64,000 nt of DNA from Aquatica leii (Eukaryota; Arthropoda; Insecta; Coleoptera; Lampyridae), in the NCBI GenBank assembly GCA_035610365.1, contig CM069432.1, positions 127,916,255-127,980,254 on the forward strand, written 5' to 3'. Shown one piece after another: positions 48,231-58,485 of the stretch. Position 1 is the stretch's first letter. Every line of letters begins with the position of its first letter. Under the pieces are notes generated by a model that searched no databases, had not been told where the DNA came from, and saw only the letters and a program-made list of their open reading frames with translations. The translations under genes were made by a program, and so were the position numbers.

Positions 48231-48394
48231 ACCAAGGGGAGAAGGTCACACAATGTGACCACCAGTGACAAGAACAGGAGGTCTCCAAAAATTATGATAT
48301 TCCTGTAACGTAATTTATGGATGGTCCCTAAAGAAACACAAAATTGGCGCTACATCTATTTGACTTCATTAAGGCATGGTTGACGTAATTGTAT

Positions 48395-48640
48395 TCGTAC
48401 AACAAAACTCACGAATTTAGATTACGTTAGTACTCAAGTATATTAACTTGTACTCATTCGCCTTGAGTAAATTTGTAATTTCTACTCATTCATTCTGAGT
48501 CAATTTGTAATCAAGTATATTGTACTTATACTTTGTTCAGTACATTTGTACCCAATTACTTTTTGTACTCAATACTCGTGTACTCAATACTCAAATATAT
48601 GAAATATACTCAAGTACTGCTTGATTGTACCCAGATTTAA
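48395..48640. repeat. Cluster of TACTCAA/TTGAGTA motifs, likely hAT subterminal region
   Basis: TACTCAAGTATATT (48,431), CCTTGAGTAAATTTGTAATT (48,462), TGTACTCAATACTCGTGTAC (48,575), CAATACTCAAATATATG and ATACTCAAGTACTGC follow each other within 250 bp, just upstream of a hAT transposase relic. Such motif arrays are usual at hAT ends. Confidence 0.5.
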
Positions 48641-48914
48641 GCCATACCGTACAAATGAAGTTGGTAGTAAGATTTGTTAAAATTAATCAGAATAAAAATA
48701 AATCCGCGCATGTTCGCAGGGAGATGTGGGGGTACAGATAGAAACAGTCAATTTCGTTCCAGTGAATTGATTCTGTAAAACTAAAGAGTTTTTTGTTTGT
48801 AATTAGTTAAATAAACAAACTTTATTGGTTAAGTAAAAGATTTTGTCGTAATTACTCAAATAATAGTTAAAGCAAGAAACGAAATTCTTTCTTATGGTAC
48901 CACATGATGCTTAA

Positions 48915-49390
48915 ATGCAAAAAGAGTCTAAATTCTTTACAACAGTGCCAGTTACAGGTACAACAGGTGAAGGTCTAACAGAGGCACTGCTTAATGAATT
49001 ACGTGATCGGAATATCCCGTTAAAGCACATAAGAAGCCAGGGTTATGACGATGATTCCAATATAAAAGAAAAGCATGTTGGAGTTCAAAAAAAAATAAAA
49101 ATAGATCTTATTAGTCAGGTCTTTTTTGTACCGTTTGGGACGGTCGTCCATGTGGGAACCATTCATTAAATCTTGCTGCCCTATTCTAAGACTTTCTAAG
49201 TAACATTCAAGAAATGTATAACTCGATGTATAACTTGTTTTCAGTGACATCTTACCGCTGGAGCATTTTAAAGAAATACTTACCCAGACTGACAGTAAAA
49301 TTTCTTAGTAACACTCGTTGAGAAAGTAGAATTGAAGCCATATTGCCCTTAAGATACTATGTGAAAGAAATTTGTGATACTTATATTAAG
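48915..49390 (+). pseudogene. hAT-family (DUF4371-type) transposase fragment
   Basis: The frame from 48,915 gives FTTVPVTGTTGEGLTEALLN followed by ELRDRN, then GYDDDSNIKEKHVGVQKKI, the gegl...l...l, GqgYDgasnm.GkhsGVq block of DUF4371 hAT transposases. After a frameshift, FSNIQEMYNSMYNLFSVTSY, RWSILKKYLPRLTVKFLSNT and ESRIEAILPLRYY (49,195-49,375) follow: the fFg.lq.lY.fFs.S..RW..L and lS.TRWEsRi blocks, with the key Trp replaced by a stop. N-terminal BED finger and C-terminal dimerisation region are missing. Confidence 0.72.
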
Positions 49391-49394
49391 CGTC

Positions 49395-49930
49395 CCAAGT
49401 TGAAAAAGTCAACGTTTTTGGCAAGAATTGCGCAATAAAAAAAGTTTTTTTGTAATGTTATTTATTTATGCAAAATCCGCTTAAAAACACATACATATAT
49501 AAATTTTGTATCAAAAAATATGGAATAATTCTTCAGCAAATTCATCATACTAGTTGAGGCAACTTTTCATTCATTAAAAATATCGATTATCTAAAAAAGC
49601 AATCCATATTTATGCCAAGTATTTATAACCAACTGTACTTCAACGAGTGCAAGAAGGTATAGTATCCGAATGGGATAAAATTTTATTAATTAGAGGATGA
49701 TTCCCTAACTTTTTTTAAATAATCAAAATGTTTGCTAAAATTTGGAAAGGACATTTTTTAGTTAAGAAACCCTTATAGTTTGTAAAGCTTTTCTAATTCT
49801 TAATTAAAATTAATCTATGGGCTAGATTTTTTTATTGTTTAATATTTTTTTAAAATTGCAGCATACTTCAAAAGAAAAAGATTGACTTTGCTCTATGTTA
49901 TAATCATTAATTTATAATGTTATAAAATGT
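49395..49930. other. AT-rich DNA, nothing recognised
   Basis: Possibly the decayed 3' part of the hAT element; nothing supported. Confidence 0.3.
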
Positions 49931-49931
49931 A

Positions 49932-49960
49932 TGCAGTGGCGGCTGGTAGTCAATGCTGCA
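49932..49960 (+). repeat. hAT-like terminus CAGTGGCGGCTGGT
   Basis: CAGTGGCGGCTGGTAGTCAA matches the common CAGTGGCGGCT... end of insect hAT elements and their short derivatives. No matching inverted end found nearby. Confidence 0.4.
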
Positions 49961-50433
49961 AGAGAGTCATTCCAATATGAAAATTTTTAAGCCACCACAG
50001 ACTACATTAGTTTTTAGGGAACTGTAGTTTCTTTCTTTTAAATCTTTACGCTGCATCAATTTCAACCCTAAATCGCGATTTGAATTTGAATTACAATTTG
50101 AACAATTTATGAATAGGACATCCTTTTGTAATGCAATATTTATGATATACTATACGTGTAGGTGATTTAAATATATAGAAGCTATATACAAAAACTACCA
50201 GCATAATTTGTAATTTAAAATTTTTATGTAGTGTAGTGAATAAATCATTAGAAACTCACTACAAGAGTAATCTTTCACCAAACTATCGATAGCCCACAAA
50301 AAATTTAAGGTTAATGTAATTAAAAAAAAATTTGTACAAGGAATAATAAAATATAGTTTGTTACATTTATATAAACAGTACGCACTGTATATAGATGTAT
50401 GATAAAACACACTATATAGAAATTAGATTTATA

Positions 50434-50685
50434 TGTCCTGGAATCTGCCTGTAATGAGAATGTATATACACCCGATGTACATACATCTGAAATGTATGTA
50501 CATCGCCGATGTATATACATTTCAAAATGGTCGGGAATCTGCCAATACCAAAAAAAGGCAGTTTCCAGGACGTCCTGGAAACTACCGTTTAACGTAGAAA
50601 TCTTCCGGGACAGTCCTTGAACCCAACAAATGTCTTCAAATCTGCCGTTTCACATGCAAAATTGTCCTGGAATATGCCACTTGAC
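50434..50685. repeat. Right subterminal repeat array of the 19-kb insertion
   Basis: Units TGTCCTGGAATCTGCC (50,434-50,449), GGGAATCTGCC (50,533), a 30-bp palindrome from GGCAGTTTCCAGGAC to GTCCTGGAAACTACC (50,557-50,586), TGTCTTCAAATCTGCC (50,631-50,646) and TGTCCTGGAATATGCC (50,663-50,678). They are the reverse complement of the left-end units. A 14-bp perfect hairpin, CGATGTACATACAT/ATGTATGTACATCG, is at 50,473-50,505. Confidence 0.7.
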
Positions 50686-50694
50686 ATATATATA

Positions 50695-52768
50695 TATATA
50701 TGTTGTCTATCAATCTTCTCCTTTTTCTGAATACCGCTTGTTTGTCTGGTACCAAACTTCTTTCCTCTATTTCCTTCTGTAATCTTCTTTGTAGTACTGT
50801 CGCATATAATTTGTATGCCGTGCTTAATAATGTTACACTTCTGTAATTCTTGACTTTGTTTCTTTCTCCTTTTTATGGATTTGGCATATTATTCCCTCTC
50901 TCTATCTCTCCGTGAATCTTTCCCCTTTTCATATTTTGTTTAGTATTTCCGTTATCCTTTTTGCTACATATTCTTCTCCGTATACCCTCTCTTCGCCTTG
51001 TATCTTATCTTCTCCGGCCGCTTTTTCTTTTTTTATCTTTTTTATTGCTTCTATTACTTTGTCCTTCTTTATTCTATCTCTATCTCCTTCTTCCCGTTTT
51101 ACTACTGCGTTTTTCCTTTTTTCTTTTTTTTTTGATTTTGTTTTTCTCCTCCCAGAAGGTTCCTAAAATATATCTTCCATTGTTTAATTTGTATTCTCTT
51201 TGTCGTCATGTTTTTTTCCTTTCTTTCTTTTGGTACTTCCATACATCTTCTTCCGTTTTTATTCTTTTGAACTGCTCCTCTTGTTTCTTTTTGTTTTTTT
51301 TTCTTTTTTCTCTCGCAGGTTTTCTTGTATATTTTTACTGCTTTTTTGTATTCTTCTTTTTCTTTGCTTCCTTTTTTCCACTGTCCTAATGCTCTTATTG
51401 CAGTTTTCTTTTCTTCCTTGCATTTTCTTTCCCACCATTTTTTCCATCCTGTTTTCTCCCCCTTCCACTTTCTAAATCTGACTCTCTCTGTTGCTTTCTT
51501 CATCATCTATCTTATTTCTTCTACACTCTTTTGTAATTTTTTCCTTACCCATACCGTTTTACCAATTCTCTCTTTATATCTTTTTATACCCTCTTCTGTC
51601 CACCTTTTTTTGTTATGTACTCCTCATCTTTTTCTCTCTCTTCTCTTTCTCTTCCTTTCATTGTTAATTCTAGTGGTTGATGGTCTGACTATAGCCTTTC
51701 TCCTATTTAAAATGTTTTCATCTTTTCTCCAGCCTCTTTATTTGTCATTACAAAATCTATTATTGATTCTCCGTTTCCTCCTATGTATGTATATTCTCCC
51801 ATTCCTTCTTCTTCTCTGTTTCTATTCATTATTTTACACTCTTTTGCGTTGCACATTTTTAGCAGTTCTTTTCCATCTTTATTTATCGTTTTGTCCTTAG
51901 TTTGTCTCTTTTCCGTTCCTTTTCTTTCTTGTATATCCCTCCCTTCCCCTATTCTTGCGTTAAAGTGTCCTCCTACTATTTTCAATCCCTCCTTCCTTTC
52001 TTCTATCATCTCTTCTATGTTTTTCCTTGCCTCTTTCATTCTATTGCTATAAACCGTCACTACTTTTATTTTCGTTTTTTCCCACTGTATGTTCCTTTCT
52101 ACAACTCCTCTTCTCTGTAGCATTTTTTTTTTGACTGAACTATTTTTTTCTTATTCCCATTATTATACGCCCTTTGCTCTTCCTTTATTCTTCTCTCTAT
52201 TTGCATGTTGCACCACCCACTCAAATGCTTTCGGCAACTCTTTCTCCCACCACTCCTATTCTTTTTCTTCCATCCATGTCTCTTGTAATCTCACTACATC
52301 CTGTTCCTTGATGTACTTCAAAAAATCCTGTTCCTTGTTTTTTATTCCAGTTACGTTCCAAAACAATACTCTCAGCTGACTCACCTCCCACTGTGCTTCT
52401 TTCTTACTTTCTTTTTTTCCTCCTTCTTTTTCTTTTTTTTTCTATCACTCATTATTCTTTTTCTTTGCCATTTCGTTAACTTTCTTTCCTGTATCGTCCC
52501 CCTCTTCGCCCTTTAGTTTTTTGCTTTTTAGGTACCTATTCTCTCTCTCCTTTCTCTGGTCAGACCCTTATCCCTGTCGTTCCATATGTATCTGTCTCCG
52601 TCTATCTCCGTTTTTCTGTATACTACCCATACTCTTTCCCTTCCGTTCTTTTTTCTACCGCTATGTTCATTATTTCTCTTTGCACTTTTATTTCTTCCCA
52701 TGTCAAATCGTGACTTCCATATATTCTTGTATTCCTTAATGCATTTTAATAATTTTAGAGTTATAAAT
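50695..52768 (-). pseudogene. EEP/YADD LINE, 5' piece: endonuclease and start of reverse transcriptase
   Basis: The minus strand from about 52,770 gives a basic N-terminal region, then LRVLFWNVTGIKNKEQDFLK (52,380-52,320) and VRLQETW, the start of an EEP (APE-like) endonuclease. 52,123-51,707 contains KIVGGHFNARIGEGRD (usual GGDFNArig; Asp replaced by His) and GESIIDFVMTN. A lysine/glutamate-rich linker follows (51,506-51,100). At 50,860-50,700 the RT begins: KNYRSVTLLSTAYKLYATVL and PDKQAVFRKRRRLIDN, ending in the TA run. The next codons are at 31,486. Plus-strand frames here are leucine/phenylalanine-rich shadows of the purine-rich coding strand. Confidence 0.8.
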
Positions 52769-52799
52769 TTCAATTTTGAGAACCATGAACAAATTTAAC

Positions 52800-54530
52800 A
52801 ACTATTTTTACGGTAAAATTTTATGATCAATGTTATCTTATTACATAATAGACTTGAGTTATTCGTTATTGTTATAATCAAAAACCAAAAACTTTAAGCC
52901 ACAAAATAGGCTGAAATTTTGACTTCTTTTTTTATACGCAGCTAATATTTTAGTTAGAGATCCAATATATTTAAGTAGCAAGTATAAACATGCTTGGTTA
53001 TAGTTTATTGTTATAATTATAAAGGTTTTTTTTGTATAAACACATTCTTACGCTATTTTATAAAATAAAAAAAACTATCAAAAAACAAAAACACGACGAT
53101 AATTGAAAACAATTCAAACAAAACAGCTACTATAAGTTTCTTTCAAAATATAAAAATTTATTATAGATTCATAACTCTTGCATTTCTATAGTGATAAGTT
53201 AAGTACTATTTTGTTACTTAAATTGAATAATTTTTTTAATTAATTTAATCAAGATATGATTAGTTATTGATTAAAAAAACTAAATAAAATACAAAAACTA
53301 ACATTTTGAAATTGTAACAGTTGTTTTGAAAAAAAATTATATTCATTTTAAACAATATCAGTTTTACTACTACGAACATTGCTTAGGCTAATGTGAAGTG
53401 ACTAACAGTTTTTCACTCACAAATTAAAAAAACTTTTTAAGAAGCTTATTTCAGACGGTACTTAAACAATCAATCACGTTTGTTAAAATGTTTGTAAGAA
53501 TTAGGTATCCGCTTCATGTCTTAAATTGATATATTGCAATTGTGAGAAAAAATATTAAACGTTTTATTCTAAATTTTTTTGTATAAATAGCATATTTATA
53601 ATTACATATTTATTACTTATATAAAATCGTAAGAAATAAAACACAAAACCGGTAATTAGTTTTTTTTTATATTATTCTTTTATATTTACGTACCCCCAGT
53701 TTTTTTGAATGTAACAACAAACGTAAGTCGTTCATTAAAACAGAAAATATTAAAAACGTTTTTTGTCATTTTTCTTAAGTTAGACATTTTTATACAACAA
53801 ACCTAAAAAAAGAGCATATTAACTAAGCAATTATAACTGATATAGTTTTACACAAATACAACTATGTATTTAACGTTACACAGCATTCTACTAATAAACT
53901 ACAACAATGAATTTGTGATTTATTATTATTTGTTTTATCATCTTATTATTGTTAAATTCCTCTAGTGCAAATCATAAACCTAAGGTTTGTGTATTACAGC
54001 ACAACCATTAATTGCAACTTATATAGTTACCAAATCATTAAAAAAAAATATTATTTTGTTTATTTTTTTTTAAATCTACATAAACAATTATGAAAAATAA
54101 AAATATATGCAAAAACGTATAAATATATGTATTATACATCTAATGTTATAAATAGACTTTTATATTCTTGAATAAGAACTACCTATATTTTATTTAATAC
54201 AATAAATTTATCATTTATTCTTTTTAATAATTCTAATTTAAATAGAATAAATTTGGAAAATTTTATTTAGAGAAGTCAATACAGACGTGTTAGTAACAAA
54301 CCTGCGTTAAATTATTTAGTTGCGGTCATCAAATCCGGGATAAAATAAAGTACCATACTTCTAATGTGGTTTTAATAATGACTTTGTGTTTAAAAGAAAT
54401 TGTACGTTTTGCTTGTATTTTGTTTTGTTACAATACAATAAAAAGAAAATAAATTTTATTTCTAGTGACACCGTTTGACAAAGAGTCGACTGCTATTAGT
54501 TCTTTTTTTATTTTAAAATAATTAAAAAAA
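52800..54530. other. AT-rich DNA, nothing recognised
   Basis: No supported feature in about 1.7 kb. Confidence 0.35.
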
Positions 54531-54536
54531 TTTTTG

Positions 54537-54807
54537 GTGTGTTTCTATGCGACCATCATCATTGAGATTCAGCTTATGTGTGGGTTATGTTTGTGTCGTA
54601 TAAGGTTATATGTCTTCGTGCTTTTCTACTTTGTCCATGTTTTAATTATATGTATATTTGGGCAGAAATTAAACATTCCACTGTTAGATTGGCCTGATGA
54701 AGTTGGCACAATAGCCAACGAAACGTAGCCACAATTACTACAGAGTTTTATTTCTGAGTTGTGCCTATTATCCACATCGAAAGATCTATGGTCGCATAGA
54801 AACACAC
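54537..54807 (+). mobile_element. 271-bp segment with 20-bp perfect inverted ends enclosing a hammerhead motif
   Basis: GTGTGTTTCTATGCGACCAT at 54,537-54,556 is exactly inverted at 54,788-54,807. Inside, on the plus strand, lies a hammerhead-like core (54,690-54,730). A compact unit with inverted ends and a ribozyme suggests a short non-autonomous retroelement tail or retrozyme-like derivative of a PLE. No coding sequence beyond a 64-codon frame that I do not consider real. Confidence 0.6.
54690..54732 (+). ncRNA. Hammerhead ribozyme-like motif, consensus core
   Basis: TGGC then CTGATGA (54,694-54,700), stem II GTTGGC-ACAATA-GCCAAC (54,702-54,719, six perfect pairs), GAAAC (54,720-54,724), GTA and then GCCA, which pairs with the upstream TGGC as stem I. 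Core positions CUGAUGA and GAAA all fit. Helix III is the minimal ACGT form. Predicted cleavage after GUA. Activity is not shown by sequence alone; dimer formation would probably be needed. Confidence 0.7.
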
Positions 54808-57440
54808 TAAACTATTAAGTTTTTGGAGGAGTTGTATCGTTTTCATAGTTAAAAATTTTTGTTTTACATCTTTTGGAAAGCCAGTTATTGAATGTAAATA
54901 TAAGATATGAACTAGACATTTAGGATATAAAATTACACTTTGTGATGAATTTTTACTGACAACAGTTAATTTTGTAGACAACATTTTTGAAATTTCGATA
55001 TTCCGATATTCGATGATAAATCTTAATAAAACATTTTTTAGATAATTGTATAATCTACAAACTTAGAATAAATAGTTATTAGGATAACACTAACTATGTC
55101 AAAAATATTTGCAAATAACAAATTTTTTGAAATTTTACCTTGAATAAAATTTTTAGTCAAAGCATGGAGATTTTAAACATTTCATTTATAATGATAATGT
55201 TTTTCCTGTAATTTGACTGAATTATTAGTATCTTGCTTAATTTTTATATTAATAAAATTAAAACTAATTAGTACTCTCGTTATAAAACTTGTCAGTGACA
55301 GGTACATATGTGAACGTTAAAAATTTTTTTTTTAATTAACAACACTTAATTAAAGGTTTACGTATGCTTTCTAGTTGCAATTAATAATTTTTTTAAGTTT
55401 GTAATTTTGTTTTTTTTCTAAATTAGTTAGTTTATATATAATTATATATATAATTTTTTATTTTTTTGTATTTGTAAAACCTAAACTACAATATTAAACA
55501 GCCTCTAAATCGTTCAACAATTTACTACATACTTTATTATGTTTCATATATTTAAACATTTGTAGTTTAACAAGTTTTTATAATAATGTTTTTTATTAAT
55601 ACCTAATAAATTTTTATTAAATATTTGTTGTTGTTTTGTTTATTTGATGTAAATTTTTATCGCGAAATTATACGAAGTAAAATATAGAAATGTTTTCGTA
55701 TATTGCAATTGTAAAATTATTTAGCTTTGTATAATCTTACGTTTTTTATAGTATATTTTATAAAACATTGTAATTATTTTAAAAATTATTATTTACGATA
55801 GTTGTTACTATTTTATTAATGTTTATTTGCGTAGTCATGCGTTACTAGATAAGCAAAGCAATTTTCTTGCTTATTTTTATTATTTATTACACACAATAGG
55901 TATATGTATCACGTTCTTTACTCGTTGACGTGTAACACGTACGTGATTTTCAATTATTTTCCTGATTTACCACACAAAATATATTGGAAGTTTATCTTAT
56001 AAAAAAAGTTATGCTGCTAAACCAAATATTAAATAAAATTTAATTTTTTTAACACAAATAATAAATCTCATATGCATGCTTGTTCGGGTTAAATGTAATT
56101 GTATTCAAATTGATTAAATGAACGACATTAAGAATTGACAACAGTTGTATGCTAAAACATTTACACAATTTTCTTCCTTCAACAAAAATAGAAATAATAA
56201 TTAAAAAGCATTTAGTGCTTTTGCGTTAGTCAACTATTGAAAAAAATTGTTATACATATTTTGTAAAACGAATATTTTAATTTAGCACTTATTTCAGTTA
56301 GTTAAATTAAAGTCATACCGTAGCTATAAACAGAAAATTAATTTAGTAATAATAAATTAATTAACATTAAACAATCTTAATTATAGCTTATACAAATAAT
56401 TAGTGTTTGTTTTACATGATTTGTTTGATTTACTAAGATACTTGCATAAAACATTATATATGTAGATAAAATTTAGATGTATGTAACATGTAATTTTAAA
56501 AAAGTAAAATCAATACGCATTTTGCATTAATAAAAAAATGTAATTAAAGTATTTTTTGTATTAAATATATGTTTTTAGTCAGCGGTCTAAAGTTTAAATT
56601 AATAATTGATTGCGCAGCGGTTTCTCAAACTAATTTCTCTTTTACATGTTTATGAGACGAACAAAAAGTTAAACTTTATGAAGCGTTGTCAACCGTATTA
56701 TATATTACATTTTAACGCATTTACTTTACCTACTCGTAGAACGCACGCAATATTAAAAAAAAAACTTGCGACAAAATGTGCATTCATTTTCCGTCATAAC
56801 ATTTTAGTACTCACTTTTGTATTAGGAATGCTGTAATATAAAAGAATAGTGTCTAATAATCTAAACTATAAATGTAAAGAGTACTTAAGAGAAACACGTG
56901 AAATTACTTGCCTTTCTCTACATCATCATTTATTATGTTGTTTTACTCCTTTATGCGTAATCCTCGTCCTCTCCCGCGCTTTCATTAATTCTGAACTTTA
57001 TATCCCTGCCTATCCAAGGGATCTAAACCTGTTGTATCTCTTAAGATGGATAAAATAAATATCCTTTTAAGTCTGGATTTAGAATTGTGTATATGCAGCA
57101 AGATATAGAAAAACGTTTATTCCAAGTGTCTACATAAGTTATAAAAAATTAGAATATAATTTTTAACTGTTTACTAAAAATCAAATTAAATTTTTAAAAA
57201 TTAATTTTTTGTAATAGCTTGTCATTAAAATTTAAAAAAAACCTTATATGTAAGCTTTTTGATAAATTGCAAATGTTGATATTTTTGTGTATTGTATTCT
57301 TATGATTTTTGCTAAACAATATGATTGTTAAAGTTTTTCTTAACGTAAATTTCAACAATATGTTTTTTTTTACTTTCTTCTAAGATTTAGCAAAGCTTTG
57401 AACAGTTTGCTATAATGTAAAAGCTTGGTTAGTATTTACA
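54808..57440. other. AT-rich DNA, nothing recognised
   Basis: Two small frames (56,606-56,836; 56,849-57,058) have no recognisable content. No other signal. Confidence 0.35.
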
Positions 57441-57480
57441 AATAAAACTAAAACTTTATGTACTCAGTTTTAGTTTTATT
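57441..57480. repeat. Short perfect inverted repeat
   Basis: AATAAAACTAAAACT (57,441-57,455) and its exact inverse (57,466-57,480) around a 10-base loop. Could form a stable hairpin; the origin is unclear. Confidence 0.6.
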
Positions 57481-58485
57481 TTAATATTGCACATTACTAG
57501 CAAAGTAAAACAGTTTTTACAGTCGATAAAGGATATAGCAGACGAGAGATCTAGTTTGTTACCTCTTAATATTTTGCATGCACTGTATAAAATAGCATTT
57601 ATAAATAAATAAAAGACTCAGTTTTAATTTGTATAATTACAAAAAAAAAATTTAGTAAGTTAAATTAATTAAAATTCAATTTCTAACAAAGATCTTTATT
57701 TTATTTTATGTAAAAAAAGTGTGAGTTGAGTAGAATTAAATATTTTTTAACAAAAATCGTGTTAAAGCTATTACTTTCAATTCAAGTCAAACCTATTTTA
57801 AAATAGATATATTTTTAAATATGTCACTGTCAAATATGTTTTTTTATAATTGTAACATAGGCACATGTGTGTTGGCCACAATGACGTGTTTATATTTATT
57901 GTGGTCTTAAAAATAAAAAATAACCTGTAAGTATTTTAAAAAGCTAATAACAATTTTTTTTTAAATATAACAAACGTTTTTTTTGTTTTAGATGATGATA
58001 GCAAACTATTTTTTTAGATTTTATCTGATCTTATTAGAAAACAACTAATAATTTATTTAAAAAAAAAATGCCTTTTAGTAATTTAGATACATATTAAGTA
58101 CTTAAATATACATAACATTGTTTCATTTGTTTTTTCTGTGTTATAATTTATTAAGAATTTTCTGTAAGGTAAAGTTGCCCATGTTCGTGGTCTAGTGGAT
58201 TGTTCCACTTTATCCTGTTTATTGTCCTAATAAAGTACTCAGTTGCAGCACCAAATGCTGCTAAGAAAATAGTCTAAAATAGTTTGTTTGGTTAAGTAAG
58301 TTAATAGTTTTAAATTAATTACAATAGTAGATAAAAAAGAATAATGAATTTTACCACGTATATTTAAGTACTTAATGTATTCAAATTATTATAAGATTGT
58401 TTTTTGGAAAAAATAATTAACTGTTTTCTGAATGATAAGATGGTCTGATAAAACAAACACGTCAGTTTGCAAAGCGTTACTAAAT
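57481..58485. other. AT-rich DNA, nothing firmly recognised
   Basis: 58,180-58,260 is less AT-rich (GTTCGTGGTCTAGTGGATTG ... AGTACTCAGTTGCAGC) but I cannot assign it. Confidence 0.3.

Larger units (their letters stand above)
31546..50685. mobile_element. About 19.1-kb insertion bounded by inverted termini, family unknown, with nested elements
   Basis: The left end reads (TA)n-TGTCACACGGCAGGTTCAAG. The right end, reverse-complemented, reads (TA)n-TGTCAAGTGGCATATTCCAG. Both ends then carry repeats of GGCAGATTCCAGGACA in either orientation. The flanks are adjacent codons of one LINE reverse transcriptase (DNIY | YIL.HLANREL), so this block was inserted as a unit or grew by nesting at that point. 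No transposase that obviously belongs to these ends is visible; recognised contents are later insertions (Copia, mariner-type, hAT, PLE tails). Alternative: recombination between two insertions of the same family in two LINE copies. The family name is open. Confidence 0.6.

Noticed and set aside
51100-52800. Many long plus-strand frames rich in Leu, Phe and Ser that look like membrane proteins
   Set aside because: They are the antisense of the purine-rich LINE coding strand (endonuclease motifs are clear on the minus strand).
58180-58260. TGGTCTAGTGG, similar to a tRNA A box
   Set aside because: No B box at the right distance and no cloverleaf; not a tRNA or a supported SINE.
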